From: CAJBVG01 sp044376465 | GTDB lineage: Bacteria; Bacteroidota; Bacteroidia; Sphingobacteriales; Sphingobacteriaceae | Direction of reading: 5' to 3' | NCBI GenBank assembly: GCA_044376465.1 | Contig: JBILKW010000152.1 | Span: 1-5,434 of the forward strand | DNA length: 5,434 nucleotides | In this document: piece by piece, positions 1-5,434 of the stretch | Layout: every line of letters begins with the position of its first letter | Numbering within the stretch: the stretch's first letter is position 1 | Program-made: the position numbers and the translations under genes | Notes under the pieces: model-generated | What the model was told of the DNA's origin: nothing | What the model saw: the letters and a program-made list of their open reading frames with translations, nothing else | Database searches by the model: none

Positions 1-341
1 GAGTGCGAATGATAGTGGCAAGTTTCTTAATAAAACATTTACTAATTGATTGGCGTTGGGGCGAAGCATACTTTGCAAAAAAGTTACTGGATTTCGAATT
101 GGCTTCTAACAATGGAGGGTGGCAATGGGCGAGCAGTAGCGGTTGCGATGCCGCACCTTATTTCAGAATATTTAATCCATACGAACAAACTAAAAAATTC
201 GACCCTCAGTTTTTATACATTAAAAAATGGGTACCAGAGTTTCAAGAGTTAAGCTACCCTGCTCCTGTGGTAGATCATAAGTTTGCTAGGGAAAGGTGTT
301 TAGCGGTTTATAAAAAGGCGTTGAGCGAAATAACGAATTAA
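1..341 (+). CDS. phrB: Deoxyribodipyrimidine photolyase, C-terminal part (5' end outside window)
   Basis: This is the C-terminal FAD-binding part of a cryptochrome/photolyase-family enzyme. Family members use light and reduced FAD to split cyclobutane pyrimidine dimers in DNA. The frame is open to the left edge, so the GTG at position 3 is an internal Val codon, not a start. About 112 residues are visible. They include the core motif NNGGWQW at fragment residues 36-42, followed by DAAPYFRIFNP at 49-59. W17 and W40 are spaced 23 residues apart, like W359 and W382 of the electron-transfer chain in Escherichia coli PhrB, and N36 aligns with its flavin-contacting Asn378. The third Trp of that chain would lie upstream of the window. 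The protein ends about where PhrB ends. Its last three codons (Ile-Thr-Asn) and the TAA stop are formed by the tandem 8-bp array. The gene converges with the acetyltransferase gene. A cryptochrome-like role without repair cannot be excluded, but the class I photolyase match is strong. Confidence 0.93.
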   Translation, partial: VRMIVASFLIKHLLIDWRWGEAYFAKKLLDFELASNNGGWQWASSSGCDAAPYFRIFNPYEQTKKFDPQFLYIKKWVPEFQELSYPAPVVDHKFARERCLAVYKKALSEITN

Positions 342-410
342 CGAATTTACGAATTTACGAATTTACGAACTAACGAACTAACGAATTGTCGAAGGGTCGT
401 ATAGTCGAAT
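331..410. repeat. Tandem 8-bp array between convergent genes
   Basis: Seven consecutive 8-bp units fit TWACGAAY (331-386). Three degenerate units sharing a central TCG follow in the same register (387-410). Unit variants alternate between TAACGAAT, TTACGAAT, TTACGAAC and TAACGAAC. The first unit supplies the last photolyase codons and the second begins with its TAA stop. The array fills nearly all of the short gap between the photolyase and the convergent acetyltransferase. I see no canonical hairpin plus T-run there for either gene. The period of 8 is not a codon multiple, and no spacers are present, so it is neither a coding repeat nor a CRISPR array. Any role in termination or as a recombination hot spot is inference. 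Confidence 0.9.
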
Positions 411-417
411 TGGATTT

Positions 418-990
418 TCAAACCAATGGATTCTTTAAAGTGTAGGTATAGATTTTTTTGGGTTCGGTTACATCTTGCAAGTTTTCACTACTCTGTATCT
501 CTGTCTCTACTGCTCCTCTAATAAATCCTAATCTCTCCACAACTAGCATAGATTTTTTATTTTCAATTTCAATAACAGCATCTAAGGCGTTTAATCCAAC
601 CTCATTAAAGGCAAATTTTATTAAAGCGTTGCAAGCCTCGTGTACATAACCTTTGCCACTATGTAATGGATTTAAAATATATCCTATTTCAGTGCGATGG
701 TTTTCCCAGTTTATTCTGTAAAAACCCACAACACCAATAAAGGTATCTATCTCTTTTAATACTATTGCAAGGCTCAACATTTCTCCTCGTTCGTACCCTT
801 CATTCCCTGCATTTATTAAGTCTACTACTTCATGGTGTTCGGTAGCAACAGGGCGAGGTATGTATTTCATTACTTCAGCATCCGATCTTAACACAAAAAA
901 ATCGGCAAGGTCTTTATCCTTGTCGATTTTTCTTAATACTAAACGTTCTGTTTCTAAAAACGGATACGTAGTAAATGGTAATTTGTTCAT
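418..990 (-). CDS. GNAT-family N-acetyltransferase (RimJ/RimL-like)
   Basis: This 190-residue protein has the layout of the RimJ/RimL-type GNAT family, which transfers acetyl from acetyl-CoA to an amino group of a protein, antibiotic or small molecule. The N-terminal LETERLVLRK (12-21) is the usual first strand. The acetyl-CoA-binding motif A spans about 99-119: EIGYILNP, then the pyrophosphate loop HSGKGY (110-115) and EA (118-119). Motif B follows at about 144-156, with Asn144, Ser147 and RLGF. The length is normal for the family and nothing is missing. The substrate cannot be told; many relatives acetylate ribosomal-protein N-termini and many others are uncharacterised. The ATG follows the stop of the cytochrome gene with no gap and has a Shine-Dalgarno-like site, so the two are probably co-transcribed and translationally coupled. 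The gene converges on the photolyase gene, 76 bp away. Confidence 0.9.
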   Translation of the reverse strand: MNKLPFTTYPFLETERLVLRKIDKDKDLADFFVLRSDAEVMKYIPRPVATEHHEVVDLINAGNEGYERGEMLSLAIVLKEIDTFIGVVGFYRINWENHRTEIGYILNPLHSGKGYVHEACNALIKFAFNEVGLNALDAVIEIENKKSMLVVERLGFIRGAVETEIQSSENLQDVTEPKKIYTYTLKNPLV

Positions 991-1383
991 TTATTTTCTT
1001 CCTTGCTGCAATTCCGTAAGCACATAAGTTCTAATTAAAAATTCCGCTCTTTCATCTAATAAATCGTCGAACTTTTTATTGTACTTCTCTACCATTTCTG
1101 GTACTTGTTTATTCCAACCTTCAATTGTTTGCGAATTTATTGCCACTAAATCATGGCATTTATTACACTTGGTCTCGTACAACTTTTTGCCTTTCGCAAA
1201 ATCTGCAAATGCATAATTTGGATCATCTGATTTAAAATTATCGGCAGTTATAGAACTTGTTGCTGCGATGTTTGGTTTAAATCCTGCCGAGCTTGTTGAA
1301 GGTGTAGGTGTAGGGATTGCAGGTTTTTTAGCAGCACATGCAATTACAAACAATGCCAAGCACAAATAAAATATTTTTTTCAT
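991..1383 (-). CDS. Lipoprotein mono-heme cytochrome c
   Basis: This is a 130-residue predicted envelope-anchored c-type cytochrome, an electron carrier. The start is taken as the ATG at 1381-1383, not the in-frame TTG six codons upstream, because the ATG begins directly with a lipoprotein signal peptide: Lys2-Lys3, a hydrophobic stretch, and the lipobox VIAC with the lipidated Cys at residue 16. A Pro/Ser/Thr/Ala-rich linker (about 17-45) follows. The heme-binding motif CNKCH is at residues 73-77 (Cys73, Cys76, His77) inside KGKKLYETKCNKCHDL. Met97 in VPEMVEKY is the likely second axial ligand. There is one heme site and no other domain. The redox partner is unknown: no oxidase, reductase or cytochrome-maturation gene is visible. 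It is the first gene of a two-gene unit with the acetyltransferase, whose ATG touches its TAA. The cytochrome assignment is firm; the side of the envelope and the physiological role are inference. Confidence 0.9.
   Translation of the reverse strand: MKKIFYLCLALFVIACAAKKPAIPTPTPSTSSAGFKPNIAATSSITADNFKSDDPNYAFADFAKGKKLYETKCNKCHDLVAINSQTIEGWNKQVPEMVEKYNKKFDDLLDERAEFLIRTYVLTELQQGRK
998..1004 (-). promoter_or_regulatory. Shine-Dalgarno-like site for the acetyltransferase
   Basis: On the minus strand AAGGAAG lies inside the last codons of the cytochrome gene, 7-8 nt before the ATG at 990. It is the clearest ribosome-binding site in the window; other starts here have only AT-rich leaders, as is common in Bacteroidota. 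It supports the ATG at 990 as the start and suggests reinitiation after the upstream TAA. Confidence 0.6.
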
Positions 1384-1411
1384 TTGATTTAGTTTATCCA
1401 ACTCTAAGATA

Positions 1412-1419
1412 CAAATTTA
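1412..1419 (-). promoter_or_regulatory. Possible -7 element for the cytochrome gene
   Basis: TAAATTTG on the minus strand fits the Bacteroidota -7 consensus TAnnTTTG and lies 28 nt before the ATG at 1383, which would leave a short untranslated leader. No convincing TTG -33 element is seen 17-23 bp upstream; that stretch is the T-run of the preceding terminator. The call rests on one 8-bp match in AT-rich DNA. Confidence 0.4.
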
Positions 1420-1437
1420 TATATAAACCCAGGTTTT

Positions 1438-1468
1438 ATAAAAAATTAAAGGCCCCTTTCAGAGCCTT
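1438..1468 (-). terminator. Rho-independent terminator after fadE
   Basis: Immediately after the acyl-CoA dehydrogenase stop, the minus strand folds into an 8-bp stem (AAGGCTCT pairing with GGGGCCTT, including two G-U pairs) closed by a GAAA tetraloop at 1449-1468. TAA and a run of seven T follow, down to about 1438. The hairpin starts 5 nt past the stop codon. It marks the 3' end of the beta-oxidation transcript and separates it from the cytochrome/acetyltransferase unit. Confidence 0.87.
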
Positions 1469-1473
1469 CAGTA

Positions 1474-3255
1474 TTAAAAACAATATTTATTTTCATCAAT
1501 TAAATTCTTCGCAATTCGCTGGCGTGCTTCTTTTAAATTCATCGGTTCAATTTTGGTGAACCTTCTTAAGCCCATCAACATCATCCGTTGCTCATCGCCT
1601 TCTGCAAAAGAATTGATGGCTTCTTTACCTTGCACGTAGGCTTTATCAAGCGCTTCATGTAAGTATATTCTTGCCATGTCTATTTGCAATGCTACAGCTG
1701 CTTCTGATTGTTGCGACACCATTTTTTCTGCTCGAAGTAATGCACTCTCTGCAATATAAGCTAAACTTGCCATGTCGGCGATGTTCATTAACACTTCTTG
1801 TTCTTTGGCTAAAGTCATCATGTATTTTTGAACTGAAGCTCCGGCAACCATTAAACATGCTTTCTTTAAATTCAACAATGCTTTTTTCTCTTTTGAGAAT
1901 AAGCCTTCTTCTTCCGCACCAAAATCCGGAATCTCCATCAATTCTTTTGCAACGTTCATCGCAGGAGTCATTAAATCTAATTCTCCTTTCATGGCACGTT
2001 TCAACATCATATCAACCGTTAACAATCTATTGATTTCATTTGTCCCTTCAAATATTCTATTAATGCGTGCATCGCGGTAAGCCCTATCCATTGGTGCCTC
2101 TGCCGAGTAACCCATGCCTCCATAAATTTGCACTCCCTCGTCTACTACATAATCCAAAGTTTCCGAACCGTACACTTTCAATATCGCACATTCTACTGCA
2201 TACTGTTCAGTGCTTTTCAATTTCGCTTTCCCAGAATCCATTCCTTCTGCTACTAATGCATCATAAGCATCGTCTATGTTTTGCCCTGCACGATACGTAG
2301 CCGCTTCTGTACACCATATTTTAATAGCCATTTCAGCAAGCTTGTAACGAATAGCACCGTACTTAGAAATCGGGATGTTAAATTGTATACGTTCGTTTGC
2401 GTAGTTTACAGCTTTGTTCACTACTTCTTTACAAGCACCCAATGCCGATGCACATAATTTTATTCTACCAATATTTAAAATATTAACTGCTATTTTAAAT
2501 CCGTTCTGACGATCTGATAATAAATTTTCAACTGGCACTTTACAGTCGTTAAAAAATACTTGTCGAGTAGAAGAACCTTTGATTCCCATTTTATGCTCTT
2601 CGGGATTCATGGTAATTCCACCAAAATCTTTTTCTACTATAAATGCCGATAAATTTTCATCGTCGTCTATTTTTGCAAACACTGTAAAAATATCTGCAAA
2701 GCCAGCGTTGGTAATCCACATTTTCTGTCCGTTAATAATATAGTGTTTACCATCGGCAGAAAGTACCGCTTTAGTTTTACCAGAATTTGCATCCGAGCCC
2801 GAATTAGGCTCTGTTAGGCAATACGCTGCTTTCCATTCGCCACTCGCTAATTTCGGGATGTACTTAGCTTTCTGCTCATCATTCCCATAATATAAAATTG
2901 GGAGTGTTCCAATTCCGGTATGTGCAGATAGTGCAACTGCGAATGAATGTCCTGCTCCTACTTTTTCTGTAACCAACATTGAAGAATTAAAATCTTTTCC
3001 GAAGCCTCCAAATTCCTCAGGCACCGAAACACCTAATAAACCAAGCTCTCCAGCCTTATCCATTAAACTTTCCATCAAGCCTTCTTCTTGATTATCTATA
3101 CGATCAAGGTTTGGAAACACTTCCGTCTTTAAAAAATCTTCGCAAGTCTGCGCAATCATGCGCTGCTCTTCCGTCCACTCTTCAGGTATGAAAATATCTT
3201 TTGCACTTGTTTCTTTAATGAGAAATTCTCCGCCTTTTGTTAATGATTTGTTCAT
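1474..3255 (-). CDS. fadE: Acyl-CoA dehydrogenase, long FadE type
   Basis: This 593-residue flavoenzyme catalyses the first beta-oxidation step, converting acyl-CoA to trans-2-enoyl-CoA with FAD and passing electrons to electron-transfer flavoprotein. The N-terminal helical domain spans about 30-140 and the middle beta domain about 145-245. The first family signature, CLTEPNSGSDANS, is at 146-158. The C-terminal helical domain carries the second signature, starting at Gln377 in QIYGGMGY and ending near Asp396. IFEGTNEINR follows at 401-410, and Glu403 aligns with the catalytic base (Glu376 of medium-chain enzymes). About 180 further residues form a helical extension, as in B. subtilis FadE (594 aa) and vertebrate very-long-chain enzymes, so the length is normal for this subgroup. 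The ATG at 3255 is preceded by an AT-rich leader without a Shine-Dalgarno site and, 15 bp upstream, by a 7-bp repeat array. The nearest promoter-like match, TAACTTTA at 3300-3307, misses the -7 consensus by one base. The chain-length preference is inferred, not visible. Confidence 0.95.
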   Translation of the reverse strand: MNKSLTKGGEFLIKETSAKDIFIPEEWTEEQRMIAQTCEDFLKTEVFPNLDRIDNQEEGLMESLMDKAGELGLLGVSVPEEFGGFGKDFNSSMLVTEKVGAGHSFAVALSAHTGIGTLPILYYGNDEQKAKYIPKLASGEWKAAYCLTEPNSGSDANSGKTKAVLSADGKHYIINGQKMWITNAGFADIFTVFAKIDDDENLSAFIVEKDFGGITMNPEEHKMGIKGSSTRQVFFNDCKVPVENLLSDRQNGFKIAVNILNIGRIKLCASALGACKEVVNKAVNYANERIQFNIPISKYGAIRYKLAEMAIKIWCTEAATYRAGQNIDDAYDALVAEGMDSGKAKLKSTEQYAVECAILKVYGSETLDYVVDEGVQIYGGMGYSAEAPMDRAYRDARINRIFEGTNEINRLLTVDMMLKRAMKGELDLMTPAMNVAKELMEIPDFGAEEEGLFSKEKKALLNLKKACLMVAGASVQKYMMTLAKEQEVLMNIADMASLAYIAESALLRAEKMVSQQSEAAVALQIDMARIYLHEALDKAYVQGKEAINSFAEGDEQRMMLMGLRRFTKIEPMNLKEARQRIAKNLIDENKYCF

Positions 3256-3270
3256 AATGTTTTATTTGAT

Positions 3271-3305
3271 GTACATTGTACGTTGTATTTTGTACGTTGT
3301 AAAGT
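3271..3305 (+). repeat. 7-bp tandem array, left arm
   Basis: Five consecutive 7-bp units fit GTAYRTT with drift in the third and fifth. GTA recurs exactly every 7 bases at 3271, 3278, 3285, 3292 and 3299. It lies in the gap between the four-helix-bundle gene and fadE. The piece TTTGTACGTTGTA (3289-3301) is an exact inverted match to 3829-3841 in the right arm. Confidence 0.9.
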
Positions 3306-3348
3306 TATTTAATTGCTATATTTAGTATACTTGTGTATGTTACTTATC

Positions 3349-3708
3349 TTATTTTGATTTTTTAATACTTTCTTGCAATTTTAAATTCATATTTTTTATT
3401 TCTAAAATATTTTCAATAATTAATTTCTCCTCTTCATCTGAAATAAATCTCAATCTTCTTGATAAAATTACTTGCGAATGTAATTCTGAAGTGGATCCAT
3501 TGGCAATTGAAAGAAATTGAATAAACTCATTTTTACTATTTCGACCACAACCTTCCGCTATATTAGAGGAAATTGAAACAGAACACCTTCTCATCTGGTT
3601 CGTAATTCCAAACGTTTCTTTTTTAGGGAAACTATCTGTAACTAAATATATCCTCTCTGCTAAATCAATAGATTTTATCCAAATACGTAACTCTGTAAAA
3701 TCATGCAT
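3349..3708 (-). CDS. Four-helix-bundle protein (23S rRNA intervening-sequence family)
   Basis: This 119-residue protein belongs to the family known as 23S rRNA-intervening-sequence protein / four helix bundle protein (TIGR02436, PF05635). Relatives include proteins encoded inside 23S rRNA insertions of Leptospira and Coxiella, and, by fold, the Avd accessory protein of diversity-generating retroelements, which assembles into a basic nucleic-acid-binding pentamer. Family hallmarks seen here are FP at 27-28, the SISSNIAEG segment at 45-53 followed by Arg56, and IANGSTSEL at 68-76. The length is typical and four amphipathic helices can be drawn across it. Charges are nearly balanced with a slight Lys/Arg excess. 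The start at 3708 gives the usual short lead into the conserved region; the leader is A/T-rich with no Shine-Dalgarno site. There is no rRNA or reverse transcriptase nearby. The gene stands alone between fadA and fadE and is bracketed by inverted 7-bp arrays, suggesting it arrived as a separate unit. Its molecular function is unknown. Confidence 0.88.
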   Translation of the reverse strand: MHDFTELRIWIKSIDLAERIYLVTDSFPKKETFGITNQMRRCSVSISSNIAEGCGRNSKNEFIQFLSIANGSTSELHSQVILSRRLRFISDEEEKLIIENILEIKNMNLKLQESIKKSK

Positions 3709-3723
3709 ATATAATTTTTTTTA

Positions 3724-3753
3724 CAAAATTCGCTTGAATAAAAAATCTGTCAA
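3724..3753 (-). promoter_or_regulatory. Possible promoter for the four-helix-bundle gene
   Basis: On the minus strand TTGACA (3748-3753) contains a TTG -33-like element. After the TTG a 19-bp spacer leads to GAATTTTG (3724-3731), which differs from the Bacteroidota -7 consensus TAnnTTTG only at its first base. It lies 15 nt before the ATG. The spacing is good, but AT-rich sequence makes such matches fairly common. Confidence 0.35.
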
Positions 3754-3827
3754 GCTAAAAATTAAAATACTTTATTCTCACCCTCTTAATTCTAAATACA
3801 AATTTCCAAATTAGCACTACCCTTCCT

Positions 3828-3862
3828 GTACAACGTACAAAGTACACTATACAACTTACAGT
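3828..3862 (-). repeat. 7-bp tandem array, right arm
   Basis: Five 7-bp units; on the minus strand the best unit reads GTTGTAC. On the + strand, TAC recurs exactly every 7 bases at 3829, 3836, 3843, 3850 and 3857. It is the left arm's unit in reverse orientation. The fadA stop codon (3856-3858) and its last Leu codon fall inside the outermost unit, so the array abuts the thiolase gene with no gap. Confidence 0.9.
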
Positions 3863-5034
3863 AACTCAAACACCCCCGCTGCACCTTGCCCCGCACCAAC
3901 GCACATAGTTACCAATCCGTACTTGTTATTTCGTGCGCGCATTTCGTTAAATAATTGCACACTTAATTTTGCTCCAGAGCAACCCAATGGGTGACCTAAT
4001 GCAATGGCTCCTCCATTTACATTAACGATGTCTTGATTCAAGCCCAATGTTCTTATTACTGCTAACGATTGAGATGCAAATGCTTCATTCAATTCAATTA
4101 AATCTATATCGTTTAATTTTAAGTTTGCCGCTTTTAAAGCCATTGGTATTGCTTCTACCGGACCAATTCCCATTATTCTGGGAGGCACTCCTGCAACCGA
4201 ATAAGAAATTAATTTGGCAATTGGTTTTACATTTAATCGTTTCAACATTTCTTCCGAAACAATCATTACAAATGCAGCACCGTCTGATGTTTGAGATGCA
4301 TTACCCGCAGTTACACTTCCTACTGCATCAAACACGGGTTTTAGCTTTGCTAATTTCTGAATGTCGGTATCAGCTCGCGGCCCTTCATCTGTATCAAAAA
4401 CATATTCTTTGTTTTTCTTCTTTCCATTTGCATCAATGTAAACTTCATTTATATTAATAGGCACTATACCCGATTTAAATTTACCTTGTTCAATTGCGGC
4501 TACTGCTTTTCTGTGCGAGTGAAAAGAAAATTCATCTTGATCTTCTCTTGTAACTTTGTATTCACGAGCAACTGCTTCAGCTGTTAAACCCATGCCCCAG
4601 TAGTAATCCGGATTATTTTTTGCTACTTCATAGTTTGGTACAATTTTCCATCCACCAAAAGGAATGGTCGACATCACTTCTACTCCACCTGCAATAATAC
4701 AATTGCTCATGCCTGCTCTAATTTTTGCAGTTGCAATGGCAATAGTTTCTAATCCCGATGCGCAATATCTATTCACCGTCATTCCCGGAACTTTATCGGT
4801 TTTTAATCCCATCAAAGAAATCATTCTGCCAATGTTTAAGCCCTGCTCTGCTTCCGGTGTAGCGTTACCAACAATTACATCGTCAATCCAATCTTTTTCT
4901 AACTGCGGAAAATCTAACATCATATGTTGTATTACATCCGAAGCTAAATCGTCGGGTCGATAAAAACGAAGTTTACCTCGTGGTGCTTTGCCTACCGCCG
5001 ATCTGTATGCCGATATGATATATGCTTCTTTCAT
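3856..5034 (-). CDS. fadA: Acetyl-CoA C-acyltransferase (thiolase)
   Basis: This 392-residue thiolase of the degradative type cleaves 3-ketoacyl-CoA with CoA to acetyl-CoA and a shortened acyl-CoA, the last beta-oxidation step. All expected active-site elements are present. The nucleophilic Cys91 is in NRYCASGLE (88-96). NEAFA is at 316-320, with Asn316. GGAIALGHPLGCSGA is at 341-355, with His348. CVGAGQG is at 378-384, with Cys378 as the acid/base. The length equals that of typical FadA proteins. The TAA of the upstream multifunctional gene is 3 bp before the ATG at 5034, so the two are surely one operon and probably translationally coupled; their products act in sequence, often as a complex. 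The 3' end runs into the right 7-bp array without altering the usual GxxxELL-like C-terminus. A biosynthetic acetoacetyl-CoA thiolase is the alternative, but the neighbours favour fatty-acid degradation. Confidence 0.95.
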   Translation of the reverse strand: MKEAYIISAYRSAVGKAPRGKLRFYRPDDLASDVIQHMMLDFPQLEKDWIDDVIVGNATPEAEQGLNIGRMISLMGLKTDKVPGMTVNRYCASGLETIAIATAKIRAGMSNCIIAGGVEVMSTIPFGGWKIVPNYEVAKNNPDYYWGMGLTAEAVAREYKVTREDQDEFSFHSHRKAVAAIEQGKFKSGIVPININEVYIDANGKKKNKEYVFDTDEGPRADTDIQKLAKLKPVFDAVGSVTAGNASQTSDGAAFVMIVSEEMLKRLNVKPIAKLISYSVAGVPPRIMGIGPVEAIPMALKAANLKLNDIDLIELNEAFASQSLAVIRTLGLNQDIVNVNGGAIALGHPLGCSGAKLSVQLFNEMRARNNKYGLVTMCVGAGQGAAGVFELL

Positions 5035-5037
5035 AAA

Positions 5038-5434
5038 TTAATTTCTTAACGGTTTACCACCTTTTAAAATGGCTTGTAATCTCTCTAAAGTTTTACGTTC
5101 TGCACATAATGATAAAAACGCTTCTCTTTCTAAATCGAGTAAATATTGTTCTGATACTAAACTTGGTTCACTTAAATCGCCACCACATAAAACATATCCC
5201 AATTTCTCTGAAATCTTTTTATCGTGCTCAGACATGTAATGGCCAGAGTACATTGTATTTGCTCCAGCATATACCATTCCTAAACCTTGTCGGCCTAACA
5301 CTCTAATATCAGTTCTTTCTGTTGGGCGAACGTATCCTTCATTAGCTAATTCAATTGCTTTTTGTTTTGCATCCGAAATTAATCTTTGCTGATTCATGCT
5401 AATGCCGTATTGCCCTTGTTTTAAATATCCTAAT
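5038..5434 (-). CDS. fadN: 3-hydroxyacyl-CoA dehydrogenase/enoyl-CoA hydratase, C-terminal end (5' part outside window)
   Basis: About 131 C-terminal residues of a large beta-oxidation protein are visible. The frame stays open from the ATG at 5397 to the right edge with twelve further codons, so that ATG is an internal Met and the gene is cut by the window. Recognisable blocks are VLGRQGLGMVYAG, SGHYMSEHDKKI, LGYVLCGGDLS, SEQYLLDLEREAFLSL and the ending LKGGKPLRN. These are typical of the FadN branch (B. subtilis FadN, about 790 aa), which joins 3-hydroxyacyl-CoA dehydrogenase and enoyl-CoA hydratase activities. The catalytic and NAD-binding parts lie outside, so activity cannot be judged. 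It is the first visible gene of the fadN-fadA-fadE series and lies 3 bp upstream of fadA. The operon promoter and any regulator would be beyond the right edge. Confidence 0.9.
   Translation of the reverse strand, partial: LGYLKQGQYGISMNQQRLISDAKQKAIELANEGYVRPTERTDIRVLGRQGLGMVYAGANTMYSGHYMSEHDKKISEKLGYVLCGGDLSEPSLVSEQYLLDLEREAFLSLCAERKTLERLQAILKGGKPLRN

Larger units (their letters stand above)
3271..3862. other. Candidate cassette: four-helix-bundle gene between inverted 7-bp arrays
   Basis: One gene of 360 bp is enclosed by two arrays of equal length (35 bp each), built from the same 7-bp unit and oriented as inverted repeats. They share a 13-bp perfect match (3289-3301 with 3829-3841), which extends to 15 of 16 bases. 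The unit separates two genes, fadA and fadE, that are direct neighbours in the B. subtilis fadNAE operon. No target-site duplication is evident and no transposase is encoded. It may be a passively mobilised or ancient insertion, or the arrays may simply be common intergenic repeats of this genome that happen to flank the gene. Confidence 0.35.

Noticed and set aside
331..410. Possible CRISPR array
   Set aside because: Units are 8 bp, directly adjacent, with no spacers and no cas genes nearby.
1384..1401. TTG start giving six extra residues on the cytochrome
   Set aside because: The extension would put a charged segment before the lipoprotein signal peptide; the ATG at 1383 gives a standard Lys-Lys plus hydrophobic core plus lipobox.
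1671..2033. 120-codon open frame on the + strand
   Set aside because: It is antisense to the conserved fadE gene, and its Leu/Ser-rich translation shows no recognisable motif.
1474..3255. Acyl-CoA dehydrogenase much longer than the usual 380 residues, possible fusion
   Set aside because: 593 residues matches the known FadE subgroup with a helical C-terminal extension, so it is not a new fusion.
3349..3708. rRNA intervening sequence or diversity-generating retroelement
   Set aside because: The protein family suggests these contexts, but there is no rRNA sequence, reverse transcriptase or template/variable repeat in the window.
4047..4457. 136-codon open frame on the + strand
   Set aside because: It lies wholly antisense to the thiolase; the translation is Leu/Gln/His-rich and low in complexity, as expected from a shadow frame.
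5038..5397. Complete 119-residue small protein starting at 5397
   Set aside because: The frame continues open to the window edge, and the sequence matches the C-terminus of a large FadN-type enzyme.

Overview
The window is AT-rich bacterial DNA. Its gene content and signals point to a member of the Bacteroidota: coding sequences mostly lack Shine-Dalgarno sites, possible promoters resemble the TTG / TAnnTTTG type used in that phylum, and short tandem arrays lie between genes. This is an inference from style and protein similarity, not from a marker gene.

Layout from left to right. (1) The 3' end of a class I DNA photolyase gene on the + strand enters from outside the window. Its last codons and stop lie in a tandem array of 8-bp units (about 331-410). 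(2) A convergent minus-strand pair follows: a small lipoprotein cytochrome c (991-1383) and, with no gap, a GNAT-family acetyltransferase (418-990). (3) A strong intrinsic terminator (1438-1468) closes a minus-strand fatty-acid beta-oxidation cluster that fills the rest of the window. (4) Read in the direction of transcription, the cluster is the multifunctional 3-hydroxyacyl-CoA dehydrogenase/enoyl-CoA hydratase (partial, right edge), the thiolase (3856-5034) and a long acyl-CoA dehydrogenase (1474-3255). This matches the fadN-fadA-fadE order known from Bacillus subtilis. Together these proteins cover all steps of the beta-oxidation spiral: acyl-CoA dehydrogenation, hydration, second oxidation and thiolysis.

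The most notable structure lies between the thiolase and the acyl-CoA dehydrogenase. A lone 119-residue four-helix-bundle protein of the 23S rRNA intervening-sequence / TIGR02436 type (3349-3708) sits there. It is bracketed by two 35-bp arrays of a 7-bp unit in opposite orientation (3271-3305 and 3828-3862), which share a perfect 13-bp inverted match. The outer array runs into the thiolase stop codon. The whole looks like a compact cassette of about 590 bp placed inside an otherwise ordinary metabolic operon. Whether it is mobile cannot be decided from one copy.

No rRNA, tRNA, CRISPR array, transposase, integrase or reverse transcriptase was found. No gene-free stretch exceeds 300 bases; the longest, 3709-3855, is 147 bases.
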